Shown here: positions 40,315 to 51,712 of the stretch, in pieces
Position numbering within the stretch: position 1 is the first letter of the stretch
Layout: each line of letters opens with the position of its first letter
Notes under the pieces: model-generated
What the model saw: the letters and a program-made list of their open reading frames with translations, nothing else
Databases searched by the model: none
What the model was told of the DNA's origin: nothing
Made by a program: the position numbers and the translations under genes
From: Candidatus Endomicrobiellum cryptotermitis
GTDB lineage: Bacteria; Elusimicrobiota; Endomicrobiia; Endomicrobiales; Endomicrobiaceae
Assembly: GCA_031257835.1 (NCBI GenBank)
Contig: JAIRNY010000012.1
Span: 62,001 to 126,000 of the forward strand
Length of the DNA: 64,000 nt
Reading direction: 5' to 3'

Positions 40315-40997
40315 ATTTTTTTATAAAATTATTTAATCAAGAAAGTTTAGACATTATATTGCCTGCTACTTGGCAGACACTGTACATGGTTTTAATTGCT
40401 ACGCCAATTACAGTATTTTTAGGGCTAATTTTTGGTATCTCTCTTTACATTACAGACAAAAATGGGTTTCATCCATCGCCTATTTTTAATAGAACTTTTG
40501 GAGCAGTAATAAATGCGGTTATGGCTTTACCATCAATGATTGTAATAGTTTTGGCACTACCATTATCAAAGTTTGTGTTAGGTGTATCCTATGGTCCAAA
40601 AGCTTGTATAATAGCTTTAACTATAGTTTGTACACCTATATTTTCCAGGCTGGTTGAAAATAGCATTTTGGAAGTGTCTAAGGGAAAAATTGAAGCAGCA
40701 AAATCTATGGGAGCATCAATCTTTGATATAATTTTTAAAGTTATGCTTCCAGAAGCATTTCCTACTCTTATAAGAAATTTTGTAGTTTTGACTACAACAT
40801 TAATTTCAGTAACTGCAATAGCTGGCACTTTTGGAGCGGGTGGGCTTGGAGAAGTTGCTGTACGTTTTGGATATCACAGATTTCGTACAGATATTCTTCT
40901 AGCTGCAGTTTTAGTTTTATTAGTTTTAGTAGAGGTTCTTCAGCTTTTAGGGGACAAACTTTCCAAACGAATATTGAAAAAAAGACATCTCATCTAA
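40308..40997 (+). CDS. metI: Methionine ABC transporter permease
   Basis: ATWQTLYMVLIATPITVFLGLIFG; AAKSMGASIFDIIFKVMLPEAFPTLI. Confidence 0.94.
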   Translation: MVDFFIKLFNQESLDIILPATWQTLYMVLIATPITVFLGLIFGISLYITDKNGFHPSPIFNRTFGAVINAVMALPSMIVIVLALPLSKFVLGVSYGPKACIIALTIVCTPIFSRLVENSILEVSKGKIEAAKSMGASIFDIIFKVMLPEAFPTLIRNFVVLTTTLISVTAIAGTFGAGGLGEVAVRFGYHRFRTDILLAAVLVLLVLVEVLQLLGDKLSKRILKKRHLI

Positions 40998-41081
40998 ATT
41001 CTACTTTTAACATCCTTTACTTAATCTAAAGAAAATTATAATAAATGTAAGTAATATTTACATATTAAAGGGGACTTTAAA

Positions 41082-41882
41082 GTGAAAAAGTTGATAGTAG
41101 CTATTATATTGTTTTTAGTAACATTTCCGTCAATTAGCTGTGCTTTAAATGAAAACAGAACTGTTTTAAAAATTTCAGCAGATGCAGTCCCTCATACTGA
41201 ACTATTAGAGTTAATAAAACCAGACCTTGCAAAACAAGGTATAGACTTAAAAATTTATACAATGACTGACATAACTTTGGCCAATACGCAGGTTTCAGAT
41301 GGAGAACTTGATGCAAATTTCCTTCAACATAACGAATATTTAAGAGCTCAGATTAAAGATAGACATTTAGATTTAGTAAATGTTAGCAATATTCATGTTG
41401 AACCTATGGGGATATATTCTGACAAGTATAAATCAGTTAAAGATTTGCCAAACAATGCAAAAATAGGAATTATAAACGATAGTACTAATGAATACCGTGC
41501 ATTAGTCTTACTTGAAAAAGCAGGTTTTATAAAATTAAAAAGTACAACAAAGCCTTACACAGCTAGTACACAAGATATAGAAAGATATATTAAACCAGTA
41601 AAAGTTGTTGAATTAGATCCTCCTCTTGTTGCGCGAATAAAAGATCAGTTTGATGCGTATATAACTTGGTCAAGCAAGATTTTAGAAGCGGGTATAGATT
41701 TGCATAAGGTAAGAATTTTTAGTGAAGGAGGAGACTCTCCTTATGCAAATATTGTAGCTGTAAATTCTAAAAAAGTTAATGATCCTGCAATTAAAGCTTT
41801 AGTTAAAGCTTTAAAATCAGAAAAAGTTCAAAAATTTATTTCACAAAAATATAAGGGTGCAATTATTGCTTCTTCTAATTAA
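41082..41882 (+). CDS. metQ: Methionine-binding lipoprotein NlpA/MetQ family
   Basis: LKISADAVPHTELLELIKPDLAKQGIDLKIY; DANFLQHNEYL; IHVEPMGIYSDKYKSVKDLPNNAKIGIIND. Confidence 0.94.
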   Translation: MKKLIVAIILFLVTFPSISCALNENRTVLKISADAVPHTELLELIKPDLAKQGIDLKIYTMTDITLANTQVSDGELDANFLQHNEYLRAQIKDRHLDLVNVSNIHVEPMGIYSDKYKSVKDLPNNAKIGIINDSTNEYRALVLLEKAGFIKLKSTTKPYTASTQDIERYIKPVKVVELDPPLVARIKDQFDAYITWSSKILEAGIDLHKVRIFSEGGDSPYANIVAVNSKKVNDPAIKALVKALKSEKVQKFISQKYKGAIIASSN

Positions 41883-41939
41883 ATTTTAAAATTTGAATTT
41901 TAAAAGCCATTTTAAGGATTTTGTAATAAATCTAAAAAT

Positions 41940-42010
41940 AAACACTAACGCAACAGGCGTTACAGTAACCGCCATCGCGTTAACACCTGACTTGACCATC
42001 TGGGTTATCC
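41940..42010. repeat. Intergenic repeat copy A
   Basis: aacactaacgcaacaggcgttacagtaaccgccatcgcgttaacacctgacttgaccatctgggttatccc; resembles 43402-43445. Confidence 0.7.
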
Positions 42011-42164
42011 CAATCTTATATTTTTATGTTTTAATCCCTCGTTTTAAAGTCAAGAGTGTTAATTTTACATTACATATCTTCCATAGAAAAGCCCTGAAAA
42101 CTTATTTTGTAGCCTGTTAATTTTTGAACTAATCTACTTGCTTTGCTTTTTAATAATGTGATGT

Positions 42165-43379
42165 CTATATTTTTTTCTGCCGTTGTATCTCGGCAAAGAG
42201 CACACGTTTTTCATATTCATTTATAGCGACAATATCAATTTTGTTTTTGTTTCCAATTTTCCAATAAGAACCAATTGCAGAAAAGTTACATTCATTTGCG
42301 ATTTTTTTTGTAAAGTAACGTTCTAAAATTGTGCCACTATACGTTGAGTAATCTCTTTTAATTATATCTTTTACATATTTAAAGTTGCGCATTTCAATAG
42401 CGCTACGATATTTATATATAAATCTAAACCAAAAATTTAAAAAGTTATCTGTAATATAGTATCTTACATTTCTACTTAATGGTTTTGCAAAAATTGGCCT
42501 TACTTTTGAAATTAAAGAAAAATCATTTTCTAATCTCTCTAAGAAACTCCTACTTGCATTCCCATAGCAGATTCTATTTCACTTATAGACGTTTTAGAAG
42601 ATGCTATTAAAGTAAGAATTAAAAAATAGTTTCCATAATCTTTCCCGAATTCATCAATTAGAATATTTTTGCCTTCATCTAAAAATAACGAATTTTCTGA
42701 AAATATTTCATTGATCATTGCCTCAAATGACAGTGCTTTGGCTTGTATAAAAAGTTCAACATACTTAGCAACTCCGCCAGAAAGAGCATACATTGCAAGT
42801 AAATCTTCGCTGGTATGTTTGGGATAATAATCGTTGAGAATATTTTTAAGTGTATCAATAGAAAATGGAAGTAACTGTATTCTGGACGTGGCTCTTCCAA
42901 AAAGAGGTTCTTTTGAATTTTCAAAAATTTTATGCATCAAAGAATAAATAGAACTACACAAAATCAAATTAATGTGACTAGACTGTTTATTTATGTCCCA
43001 TATATGTTGCATATCGCTATAAATAGAGAAATTAATATTAATGAATTCTTGAAACTCATCAATAATCAAAGTAAAAGATTGATGTTTTGATAAGTCCATA
43101 ATATAGACAAATAAATCTTTAAATGTTGTAACAGACCCAAAAACAGTTACAGACAACTTCTCTTTTATTTCATTAAGATATTCTTGACAAAGCAGAGATT
43201 CATTTTTTAGCTACAAAAAAATAAAGAGTCGTAGTTTTTTTGTAAGCTTTTGTAAGTAAAGTTGTTTTACCTATGCGTCGCCGACCAAGCATAAAAGGCA
43301 TTTGAGCGTTTTTAGAAGAATTTTGTCTAATTTTGGATAATAACTCAAGTTCATTTTCCCTATCATAAAATTTAAACAT
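42165..43379 (-). pseudogene. Archaeal-type AAA ATPase (ATPase_2/DUF234 architecture), frameshifted
   Basis: MFKFYDRENELELLSKIRQ...FMLGRRRIGKTTLLTKAY; FTLIIDEFQEFI; C-terminal DUF234-like SRNVRYYITDNFLNFWFRFIYKY and ERYFTKKIANECNFSAIGSYWKIGNKNKIDIVAINEYEKRVLFAEIQ; at least three frames. Confidence 0.85.
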
Positions 43380-43401
43380 TAATGTCATCCTCCACCATGT
43401 T

Positions 43402-43445
43402 AACATTAACGCAACAGACATTACAGTAACCGCATTGCATTAGTA
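43402..43445. repeat. Intergenic repeat copy B
   Basis: aacattaacgcaacagacattacagtaaccgcattgcattag; same orientation as copy A. Confidence 0.7.
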
Positions 43446-43530
43446 TATCAAATATTTTGGACTAACGAAATAATGATTGTAAAATAAATCTGAGATTTTA
43501 TTGATGAGTTAGAAATGCACCAGGCTTAAG

Positions 43531-44787
43531 TTAAATTTTAGTTCTTTTAATATTTGCGCCAAGTGTTTTTAATTTTGTTTCAAGTGCGTCATATCCTCTA
43601 TCTAAATGATAAACTCTTGAAATAACAGTTTTACCTTCAGCAGCAAGTCCGGCTAAAATCAAAGCTGCCCCTGCTCTTAAGTCTGAAACCATTACAGGTG
43701 CTCCAGATAATTTTTTCACGCCCCTTACTAGCACTTCATTCCCATTTGCTGTAATATTTGCGCCAAATCTTTGTAGTTCAGACACATGCATAAATCTATT
43801 TTCAAAAATTGTTTCAGTTATCTTAGAGGTTCCCTTAGCAAGGCACATTAGTGCCATCCATTGAGCTTGCACATCTGTAGGAAAACCAGGATAAACGCCA
43901 GTTACAATATTTTTAGATTTTAAATACTTTGTCCACTTTACAAAAATTGTATTTTGTGTTTCTTTTATAGTAATGCCACAACTTTTTAAACTTTTGCTTA
44001 TAGTATAAAGATGCTTTGGCTCTACATTTTTAATGGTAACATGCCCTTTTGTTATTGCAGTTGCAATCATATAAGTTGCAGCTTCTATTCTATCTGGAAT
44101 TACAGAGTGCACAAACCCTTTTAGTTTTTTTGTTCCATTTATAATAATTTTGTTAGTACCTGCTCCTGCAATGTTTGCGCCCATTTTAACTAGGACGTTT
44201 GCTAAGTCTTCTATTTCTGGTTCTCTAGCTGCATTAATAATGGTGACTTTCCCTTCTGCTAAAACTGCACTAAGCAGTACGTTTTCTGTAGCCCCAACGC
44301 TAGGGAACTTAAAATGTATAACGTTCCCTTTTAGCCCATTTTTAGCGAAAGTTTTTACATATCCTTCGTTTATAGAAATTTCTGCCCCTAACTGTTTAAA
44401 CGCATATAGATGTATGTCGATTGGCCTAGAACCTATTGTGCACCCTCCAGGCAAAGATACGTAGGCTTTTTTAAGTCTTGCTAGTAATGGTCCCATTATT
44501 AAAATACTAGCCCTCATTTTTCTCACTAGATCATACGGAGCAATGTGTTTGTACTTTTGTTTAGATATAACTTTTACAGTATGGCCTTTTTTTATTGCTT
44601 TTTTCCCTATAAAATTTAGAAGTCCTATAGTGGTGTCAACATCTGCAAGAGATGGTACATTTTTTATTATAACAGGCTCATCTGTAAGCAAGGAAGCAAA
44701 CAAGATAGGCAAAGCAGAATTCTTTGATCCAGATATTTTTATTTCTCCCTTTAACTGTTTCCCGCCGTGTATTAAGATTTTATCCAT
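43531..44787 (-). CDS. murA: UDP-N-acetylglucosamine 1-carboxyvinyltransferase
   Basis: IHGGKQLKGEIKISGSKNSALPILFASLL; LPGGCTIGSRPIDIHL; VSDLRAGAALILAGLAAEG. Confidence 0.97.
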   Translation of the reverse strand: MDKILIHGGKQLKGEIKISGSKNSALPILFASLLTDEPVIIKNVPSLADVDTTIGLLNFIGKKAIKKGHTVKVISKQKYKHIAPYDLVRKMRASILIMGPLLARLKKAYVSLPGGCTIGSRPIDIHLYAFKQLGAEISINEGYVKTFAKNGLKGNVIHFKFPSVGATENVLLSAVLAEGKVTIINAAREPEIEDLANVLVKMGANIAGAGTNKIIINGTKKLKGFVHSVIPDRIEAATYMIATAITKGHVTIKNVEPKHLYTISKSLKSCGITIKETQNTIFVKWTKYLKSKNIVTGVYPGFPTDVQAQWMALMCLAKGTSKITETIFENRFMHVSELQRFGANITANGNEVLVRGVKKLSGAPVMVSDLRAGAALILAGLAAEGKTVISRVYHLDRGYDALETKLKTLGANIKRTKI

Positions 44788-45104
44788 TATAAAAGGTCTA
44801 CGAAATAATAATAAAACATACTTAGAACTTCATCTTTAAGTTTGGCTACAAGAAGTAAATCCAAATATGACAACACTCAACATAAATGAAATACAATTTT
44901 TCATGGTTTTTCTCTTAAGCTATGTATAATCTAATTTTAAAAAGGTCTTTATTACAATGTCTTTAAAAAATAGCAAACTGGATACATCTTTAAAGCCAAA
45001 TCACGTCTTCAGTCAAATCAGATTCTATATATAATAATAGCAAATTTTTTTAAGAAATTGTTGAATTAATGTAAATATTTTTAGAGGGGCTTGATAATAG
45101 TCTT

Positions 45105-46233
45105 ATGAAAAAGTTTTTCTCTGTTGTAATCGTAGTATGTTTTTTTTGTCCTTATAGCTTCTCTGAGACTATAGATATTTCTATGGTTGAAGAGCAGACT
45201 ATAAAAAATAACACTCATTTAAAAGCAGCTCAGTTGGATTTAAATAACGCTAAACAAGAGTATGCTAGTACATTTAGTTTGTTTTTGCCGAAAATAGTTT
45301 TTTCGGGTAACATGTCTGACACTAAGAATGAGTTACAAAGTTTAAATACAATAAGGAATTATCCATTAAATCTAGAAGGTTCATTATCTTTGTTTGAAGG
45401 TTTTTCGTCGTACAATGAATTAAAAGAAAAGTCTGCTAAACTTAAGATTGCTCAAGCTAATTATGATAGAACGGTTTCCGATATTAGATATGAAGCTCAT
45501 TGTTGTTATGCCAACTTAATATGGGCATATGAGACAGTTTCTTTATTGGAAAAAATAAAAGAAAGGCGTAAAGAAAATAGAGATTTAATACAACTAAAAT
45601 ATAATTCTGGCAACGTTGATATTGGTTCATTAAAAAGGTGTGATGCAGATGTTGCTTTGGCAGAATACAATTTAAAAAGAGCAAAAAGAAATATACAAAC
45701 AGCAAGTACAGCTTTGCTTAATGCTATAGGAAGAATAGATGATATAACAATTTTAGAACTGCTTGACCACTTTTGGTATAAGGGTGAGATTTTAGCTAAA
45801 CCAGACTTTAATACTTTAATAGCAACAATTCCAGAATTTTTAAATGCACAATATAACTTTGAAATGTATAAGTATATAAATCGTAAAATCAAAAGTCAGT
45901 GGTTGCCGTATATAAATTTGTTAGGGAGTGTTGGCAACAATGATTTACATTGGGTCCCGGAAGCACAAATTTTTACTGGTGGTAAAAGGTACAGAGATCT
46001 TAAAATAGCGTCAACTCACGTCAACTCATATGAAAGTTGCTTCTTATAAGCTTACAGCTACAGTTAGCTCTTTAAAAAAATATATTAAGGGACTTTGCAC
46101 TTACTATGATTGGTACTCAATAGAAAACGATTATATATCAGCACAACAAAACTTGTTAGATGCTAAGAAAACTGCATCTATTGAGGAAGCAAAATGGTTA
46201 AATTTTATAGGTAAAGGTTTTGATAAGCAATAA
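45105..46233 (+). pseudogene. TolC-like outer membrane efflux protein, truncated/frameshifted
   Basis: Signal peptide and OEP repeats in ORF 45105-46049; remnant of last helix (DYISAQQNLLDAKKTASIEEAKW) in ORF 46030-46233. Confidence 0.8.
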
Positions 46234-46246
46234 AAGAGGAATGTAA

Positions 46247-47166
46247 ATGAAGAGAATATTTTTGATTTTAGGAGTTTTATTTGTTGTTATATTAGTATTT
46301 ATTATTTTGAAGCCGTATTCTCAAAAAATAGATGCTCAGGAAAAACTTCAGCTAAGAGAACTCCACGTTGAATTTAGAGAAACAGGTGCAGTAAATCCGC
46401 GCAATAGACTAGAAATTAAACCTCCTTTTGCTGGTAGAATAGAACAGATTTTAGTTAACGAAGGAGACACGATAAAAAAAGGGCAAATAATTATTTGGAT
46501 GAGTTCTAGTGAAAGAGCTACTATGATAGATGCTGCAAGAGCAATTGGAGACGAAGAATATGCAAGATGGCAAGATATATATAAACCTACTCCAATAGTG
46601 GCACCTATGAGCGGGTTTATTATATATAGGCAAAAAGAACCTGGGCAAACTGTTACTGCTGCAGATGCGATTTAGTAATGGCTGATGATTTGATAATAGA
46701 TGCAAATATAGATGAAACAGATTTAAGGTACATATCCATAGGTAAAAAACTTACAATGTATTTGGATGCATATCCTGGAGAGGAGTTTGATGGTATTATA
46801 GAGCATATTTCTTATGAAGCAAGAGTTTTAAATAAGGTTACGTTTTATAATGTAAAAATAAGGCCTGTAGAAAAACCTGATATGTTTAGGTCTGGTATGA
46901 CAGTTACTATAACTGTAACTGCTCAATCAAAAAAAGATGCTAGATCTATTTCTAATAATTTTATCACAGAAAAAGACCATAAAAAAACTATTGCAGTAAA
47001 AATGGGCACAGATAAAAAAACTGTATTTGAGACAAGAGAAGTTACAACAGGCGTAACAGATGGTAAATATACAGAAATTGTGTCAGGCTTAAATGACAAC
47101 GAAACAGTGGTTATTTTGCATCAACCAAAAAAAGTAAAAACAAAATCGTTAATGAGAAATAAATGA
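46247..47166 (+). pseudogene. macA: MacA/HlyD-type periplasmic adaptor with one-base frameshift
   Basis: ORFs 46247-46675 and 46678-47166; gcgatttagtaatggct reads ADAI*, one extra T gives ADAILVMADD, joining the two halves. Confidence 0.85.
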
Positions 47167-49015
47167 AAGTAATAGAGTTAAAAAATGTTAAAAAAAACGT
47201 ATTATCTAGAAAAATTAGATGTGCCGGTACTACACGGCATAAATTTAGAATAAATCAGGGCGAGTTTGTAGCAATAATGGGGCATTCAGGTAGTGGAAAA
47301 TCTACATTACTTAACATATTAGGTCTATTAGATAAACCAACAGAAGGTTCATACAAATTAGCTGGGATAGAAATATCAAAGTATACACAAACAGAATTAG
47401 CAGCGTTAAGAAATCATTATTTAGGGTTTGTGTTTCAACAATTTAATCTTTTTCGAAAGATGAGAAAGTGCATGCAGATGCATTAACGTTGTTAGAAATG
47501 ATAGGGCTTTCAAAAAGGCTAGACCACAAACCAAATGAAATATCTGGTGGACAACAACAGAGAGTAGCAATAGCAAGGGCATTAATAAATAAACCGTTAA
47601 TTATCTTTGCAGACGAACCTACAGGTAATCTAGACACAAAAACAACAAAAGAAATAATAAAAATATTAAAAGATTTAAACAATTCTGGAATAACAATAGT
47701 GATGGTAACACACGAACCGGAATTGGCAGCGTATGCGACAAGAACGATAACTGTGCAAGATGGACTAATAGTAGCAGATGAGCAAACTGAACTACAAAAA
47801 AAGAAAGGGGGGATTAGAAGAGAAAAAAAAGTAAGTCAAAAGAGTTTTTCGATAATAAGGATAAGGGATTATTTTGTACAGGCGTATAGGTCGCTAAAGG
47901 GAAACAAAATGAGATCAATCCTGTCAATATTAGGTGTAATGATAGGAGTTTCAAGTTTAGGGTCTAATCTTTTGATGGTCAGTCCTGGTGCTTCGCAGAA
48001 AGGTGGAATTTCTCAAGAAACTGGCGCTTTTATGAGGTTAAAGAGTGAGGATATAGGAGATTTAAAAAATAATATTAAGGGTATAAAAGCTATTTCAGGT
48101 TATTGTATTGGAAGGTCCCAAATTGTTGCAAATGGACATAACCACAACACAAGACTTGAGGGAGTTTCTCCTGACTACATAGATTTAAGGGATTCTTATC
48201 CTGCTAGTGGAAGATTTTTTACAAAAGAAGAAGATTTAGAAAGAAAAAAAGTCATATTGCTTGGCGAAACTGTAGTAAAGGAAATTTATGGAGATAAAGA
48301 TTTTAACCCTATAGGCGAATACATAAAAGTCAATAGAATTGACTTTCAAGTTATAGGAGTTTTACCTACCACAGGTTCTAAAGGGTGGAAAGATGAAGAT
48401 GATAAAGTTTTAATACCTTTAAACACTGCTCTGCGTAGAGTTTTTGGAGTTGATATTTTAAATTATTTAGATGTGCAAGTAAAAGATAATTCAGATATGT
48501 CAAAAGTGTCTGAAGATATTATAACAAGATTATTATTTACACATAGAATGCCTTCTACTGCTAGAGATGCTGTAAGAGTGCTTAACATGGCAGATATTCA
48601 AGAAGCGATGTCTGCTATGGCAAGAGCATTTTCTTTGCTTTTAGGTTCAATAGCGTTTATAAGTTTGTTGGTAGGTGGGATAGGAATAATGAATATAATG
48701 TGTTTGTATCTGTTTCAGAGAGAACAAAAGAGATAGGTTTAAGGAAAGCTATAGGCGCAAACAATAAAGACATATTATTCCAATTTATAATTGAATCAGT
48801 GTTTGTATGTTGTGCCGGTGGCCATTATAGGAATAATTTTTGGGTCAGGAATATCTTTTATAATAAGTAAATTTGCAGGATGGGATACAGTTATAACTTT
48901 GTTTTCAATATTGCTTGCCTTTTGTCTTTCTTGTATTATTGGAATTGTTTTTGGAGTATGGCCTGCAAGAAAAGCGTCATTATTAAATCCTATAGAAGCT
49001 TTAAGACACGACTAA
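47163..49015 (+). pseudogene. macB: MacB-like ABC transporter ATPase-permease, several lesions
   Basis: Walker [19 protein letters not shown] (47163-47486), deletion before [38 protein letters not shown], later frameshifts at ~48700 and ~48810. Confidence 0.88.
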
Positions 49016-49539
49016 TTTGTAATTTTTACAGGTTTTCGTTATTTAGAGTTGTACATTTCATTTGTTTGTAAATAATAACTAATTTTAGTTTTTCTATTAA
49101 AACACAATCTAATTATTAGATAAGGTTTGGTTTTTGTTCTAAAAATGACTTGTTTTGAGTTTGTAATGTGTTTTAAATTATAAAAAAGGAGGTGAAGATA
49201 ATGTTTGTAACTTAGAGAGTCTCTATCGTTGTATGACAATTCTAGTTAAACTCATCTTACTAATCCATCTTACCAAAATCAATAAGTCCATTTTCTGCTT
49301 GTCTAAAGAGAATTCTCCAAAGACAGCTTCTAAAGTTTTTAAGTCTTCAAATTAGTGAAGTATCTAAATTAGCAAACATAACTTACTTGCAAAGCGACTA
49401 CATGAGCGTAAGGGCAATTTTTATGTTTTTAATTTAGATTAAGTGTTTTTATTCTAATAAAAAAGGAGTTAAATTGCTTATGCTTACAAATTTTAGTTTT
49501 GCCAAAAGGGAAGTTGAGTTTATTTTTTTTGCGTAGGAA

Positions 49540-51421
49540 TTTCTTATTCAAGACCAAGGATTACAACAAATTCGCATATTTTCGCTCCCATTTATAGAAA
49601 TGGTAATTCTCATAACAACGGACAAGGCGTCCCAAATGAACCTACAGATTCTAACTCTATAACTTTGCCGAACAAATTTAATATTAATGGCAATAGTATT
49701 TTCGGCGCAAGTAATATTTAGTAAGACTACGCAAGATGTTGTGGACAATAAAGTAACTGTAAATACTACAGGGGCAATTGGAGCAGATGCTGTTGGCGGC
49801 GAAAGCCACGGGATTGGTTCTGTAACTAATAATGTTGTTGAAATTATAAAAGGTATGGTAGGCAGAGACGTTTATGGCGGTCGTTGTAATAACAACGCTA
49901 GGACTGCTTCAGGCAATTTAGCAAAAGTTGTCAATGGCACCATAGTCGGAGATGTGTTTGGTTGTCATTCTACTAATGTGTTGTTAGATAGTAATACGGT
50001 GGAGAGTAGTAATGGAAACATTGCAGGAAATGTTAACGGTGGATTTTCTAATAATTCGAAAGTGGTTAATAATACAGTGGAGATTTTTAACGGCAATATA
50101 TCCAGCGGAGTTTATGGTGGTTTTAGCGGGCTTGATGTGACTGGAAATGAAGTAGAATTGCATGGTGGACCATTACAAACGATATTTATGGCGGACGTTC
50201 TACTAACGGTGCGGCACTTAATAATGTGGTTGAAATCAATGATGGTGTTGTTAATCAGGATGTTCATGAAGGTAGGGCTGATAATAATGGTATTGTAAGT
50301 AATATCGTAGTCAAAATAAATAACGGAACTATTGGAAGAGATGTCTATGGCGGATATTCTGTTCAGGGCTACGCTCTTAACAATATGATAGAAATAGGAG
50401 GCGGAGTTGTCGCGCGGAACATTTATGCCGGCTATAGTAATGTTAGTTAGTCAGAAAATGAAATAAAAATGTATGCAAGAGACGTTAGATTTGACGCGCA
50501 TGGAGGATATTCGCTTTACGGATCAGCTTCCCATAATAAGGTAGACATTTATGGTGGGTCTAGCGGTAAAACAAAATACAATTCTGATAGCTCTATCGAT
50601 ATAGAAGGAGGATCATTAGTAGGTGGTTTATCAAAACAATTTTATGGATCAAAGACTCATGTTGGGAGCGTTTGGAGAATATGGAGACGGTAAATATAAT
50701 ACCTTAGATACCATAATGAAAAATGGTTTAGGAGATGTTACGTCCAGAGGAATAATAAGCTATGTTGGAGGTGGTATTTTAGGACGGCTAAAAATAGACA
50801 ATATCTATGTGGACGTTTCAGGACATGCGGGTAACTCTTTCGGAGACTTTAACAGCTACGATATGGGAATAGATGCGCAGGAAGAAGTAAAATATAACTA
50901 TGAGGTAATGTATTATGGCACTCATTTGGGATGCGGCTATATGTTGAAATTAGGCAATAAGTTTAGCGTAGATGTAAACGGGAAGGTTTTGTTAACGCAC
51001 CAAGAAGGTAAAAATATAACGCTATCTACGCAAGATAATGTTGCATTTTCGCAAGCAAGTTTGGGCAAAATTCGCTTAGGCGTAAGATCAGGATACAAAC
51101 TGTTAAATGTGTTAACGCAATATTCAGATTTAGAGCATGAGCATATGAAAGAAGTAGAAACCAAAAGCAAAAGAGGCAGAGGTTTGTGTTGAAGATTTAT
51201 ATAATTCAAAATATACTTTAACTCTATATCTGGGGGTTAGGGTATGAATACGAATTTGTTGGCAAAATTAAAGCAAAATCAACAGATCTTGACGTCCCTG
51301 TTGTAGATTTAAGAGGAGCTAATGCCATAGGCGAAATAAGAGTAACAAGCGCTCTTGGGCGGTTTAATATAGATTGTAGCGTGTTTAGAGTATAATGGAC
51401 TAAGAGCAGGGGTAGAGGCAA
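49540..51421 (+). pseudogene. Autotransporter-like adhesin with ~30-aa DVYGG repeats and beta-barrel, multiple frameshifts
   Basis: Repeats such as NNVVEIIKGMVGRDVYGG, NNTVEIFNGNISSGVYGG, SNIVVKINNGTIGRDVYGG; barrel GIISYVGGGILGRLKIDNIYVDVSGHAGNSFGDF...SKYTLTLYLGVRYEYEFVGK over several frames. Confidence 0.8.
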
Positions 51422-51628
51422 TGTTAAAATAAAATATTACGTAGAGTAAGTAATATTGCGTATTTTTAATATTTCACAAAAATTTCACATTTTGATGTTT
51501 AAGATTCAGATAAAATTATTTATAATAAGTTTGTTAGTTGTAAAGAGTGGTTGAAGTTATATACGCTATTTTTGTACTAGATAGCATTATGGTAATGTGG
51601 CGATTATAACAGCGATTGCTAAGGCGAC

Positions 51629-51671
51629 AAAAGTAGAGAGTCATGATTTTATTGTGACTCTCTACTTTTTT
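51629..51671 (+). terminator. 15-bp perfect stem with T-run
   Basis: AAAAGTAGAGAGTCA-N11-TGACTCTCTACTTTT then TTT. Confidence 0.85.
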
Positions 51672-51712
51672 GTTTGAGTTGGTATAAAATTTTTAGTAAA
51701 ATTACAATCATT

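Noticed and set aside
41893-42120. 75-aa ORF with a TM-like segment
   Set aside because: It runs through the intergenic repeat at 41940-42010; no RBS or family-like motif. Most likely spurious.
51430-51712. Possible T-box or attenuator leader upstream of alaS
   Set aside because: No convincing AGGGTGGNACCGCG core. A promoter-like TTGAGT-17-TAAAAT lies after the strong hairpin, so it is better read as a terminator of upstream transcription.
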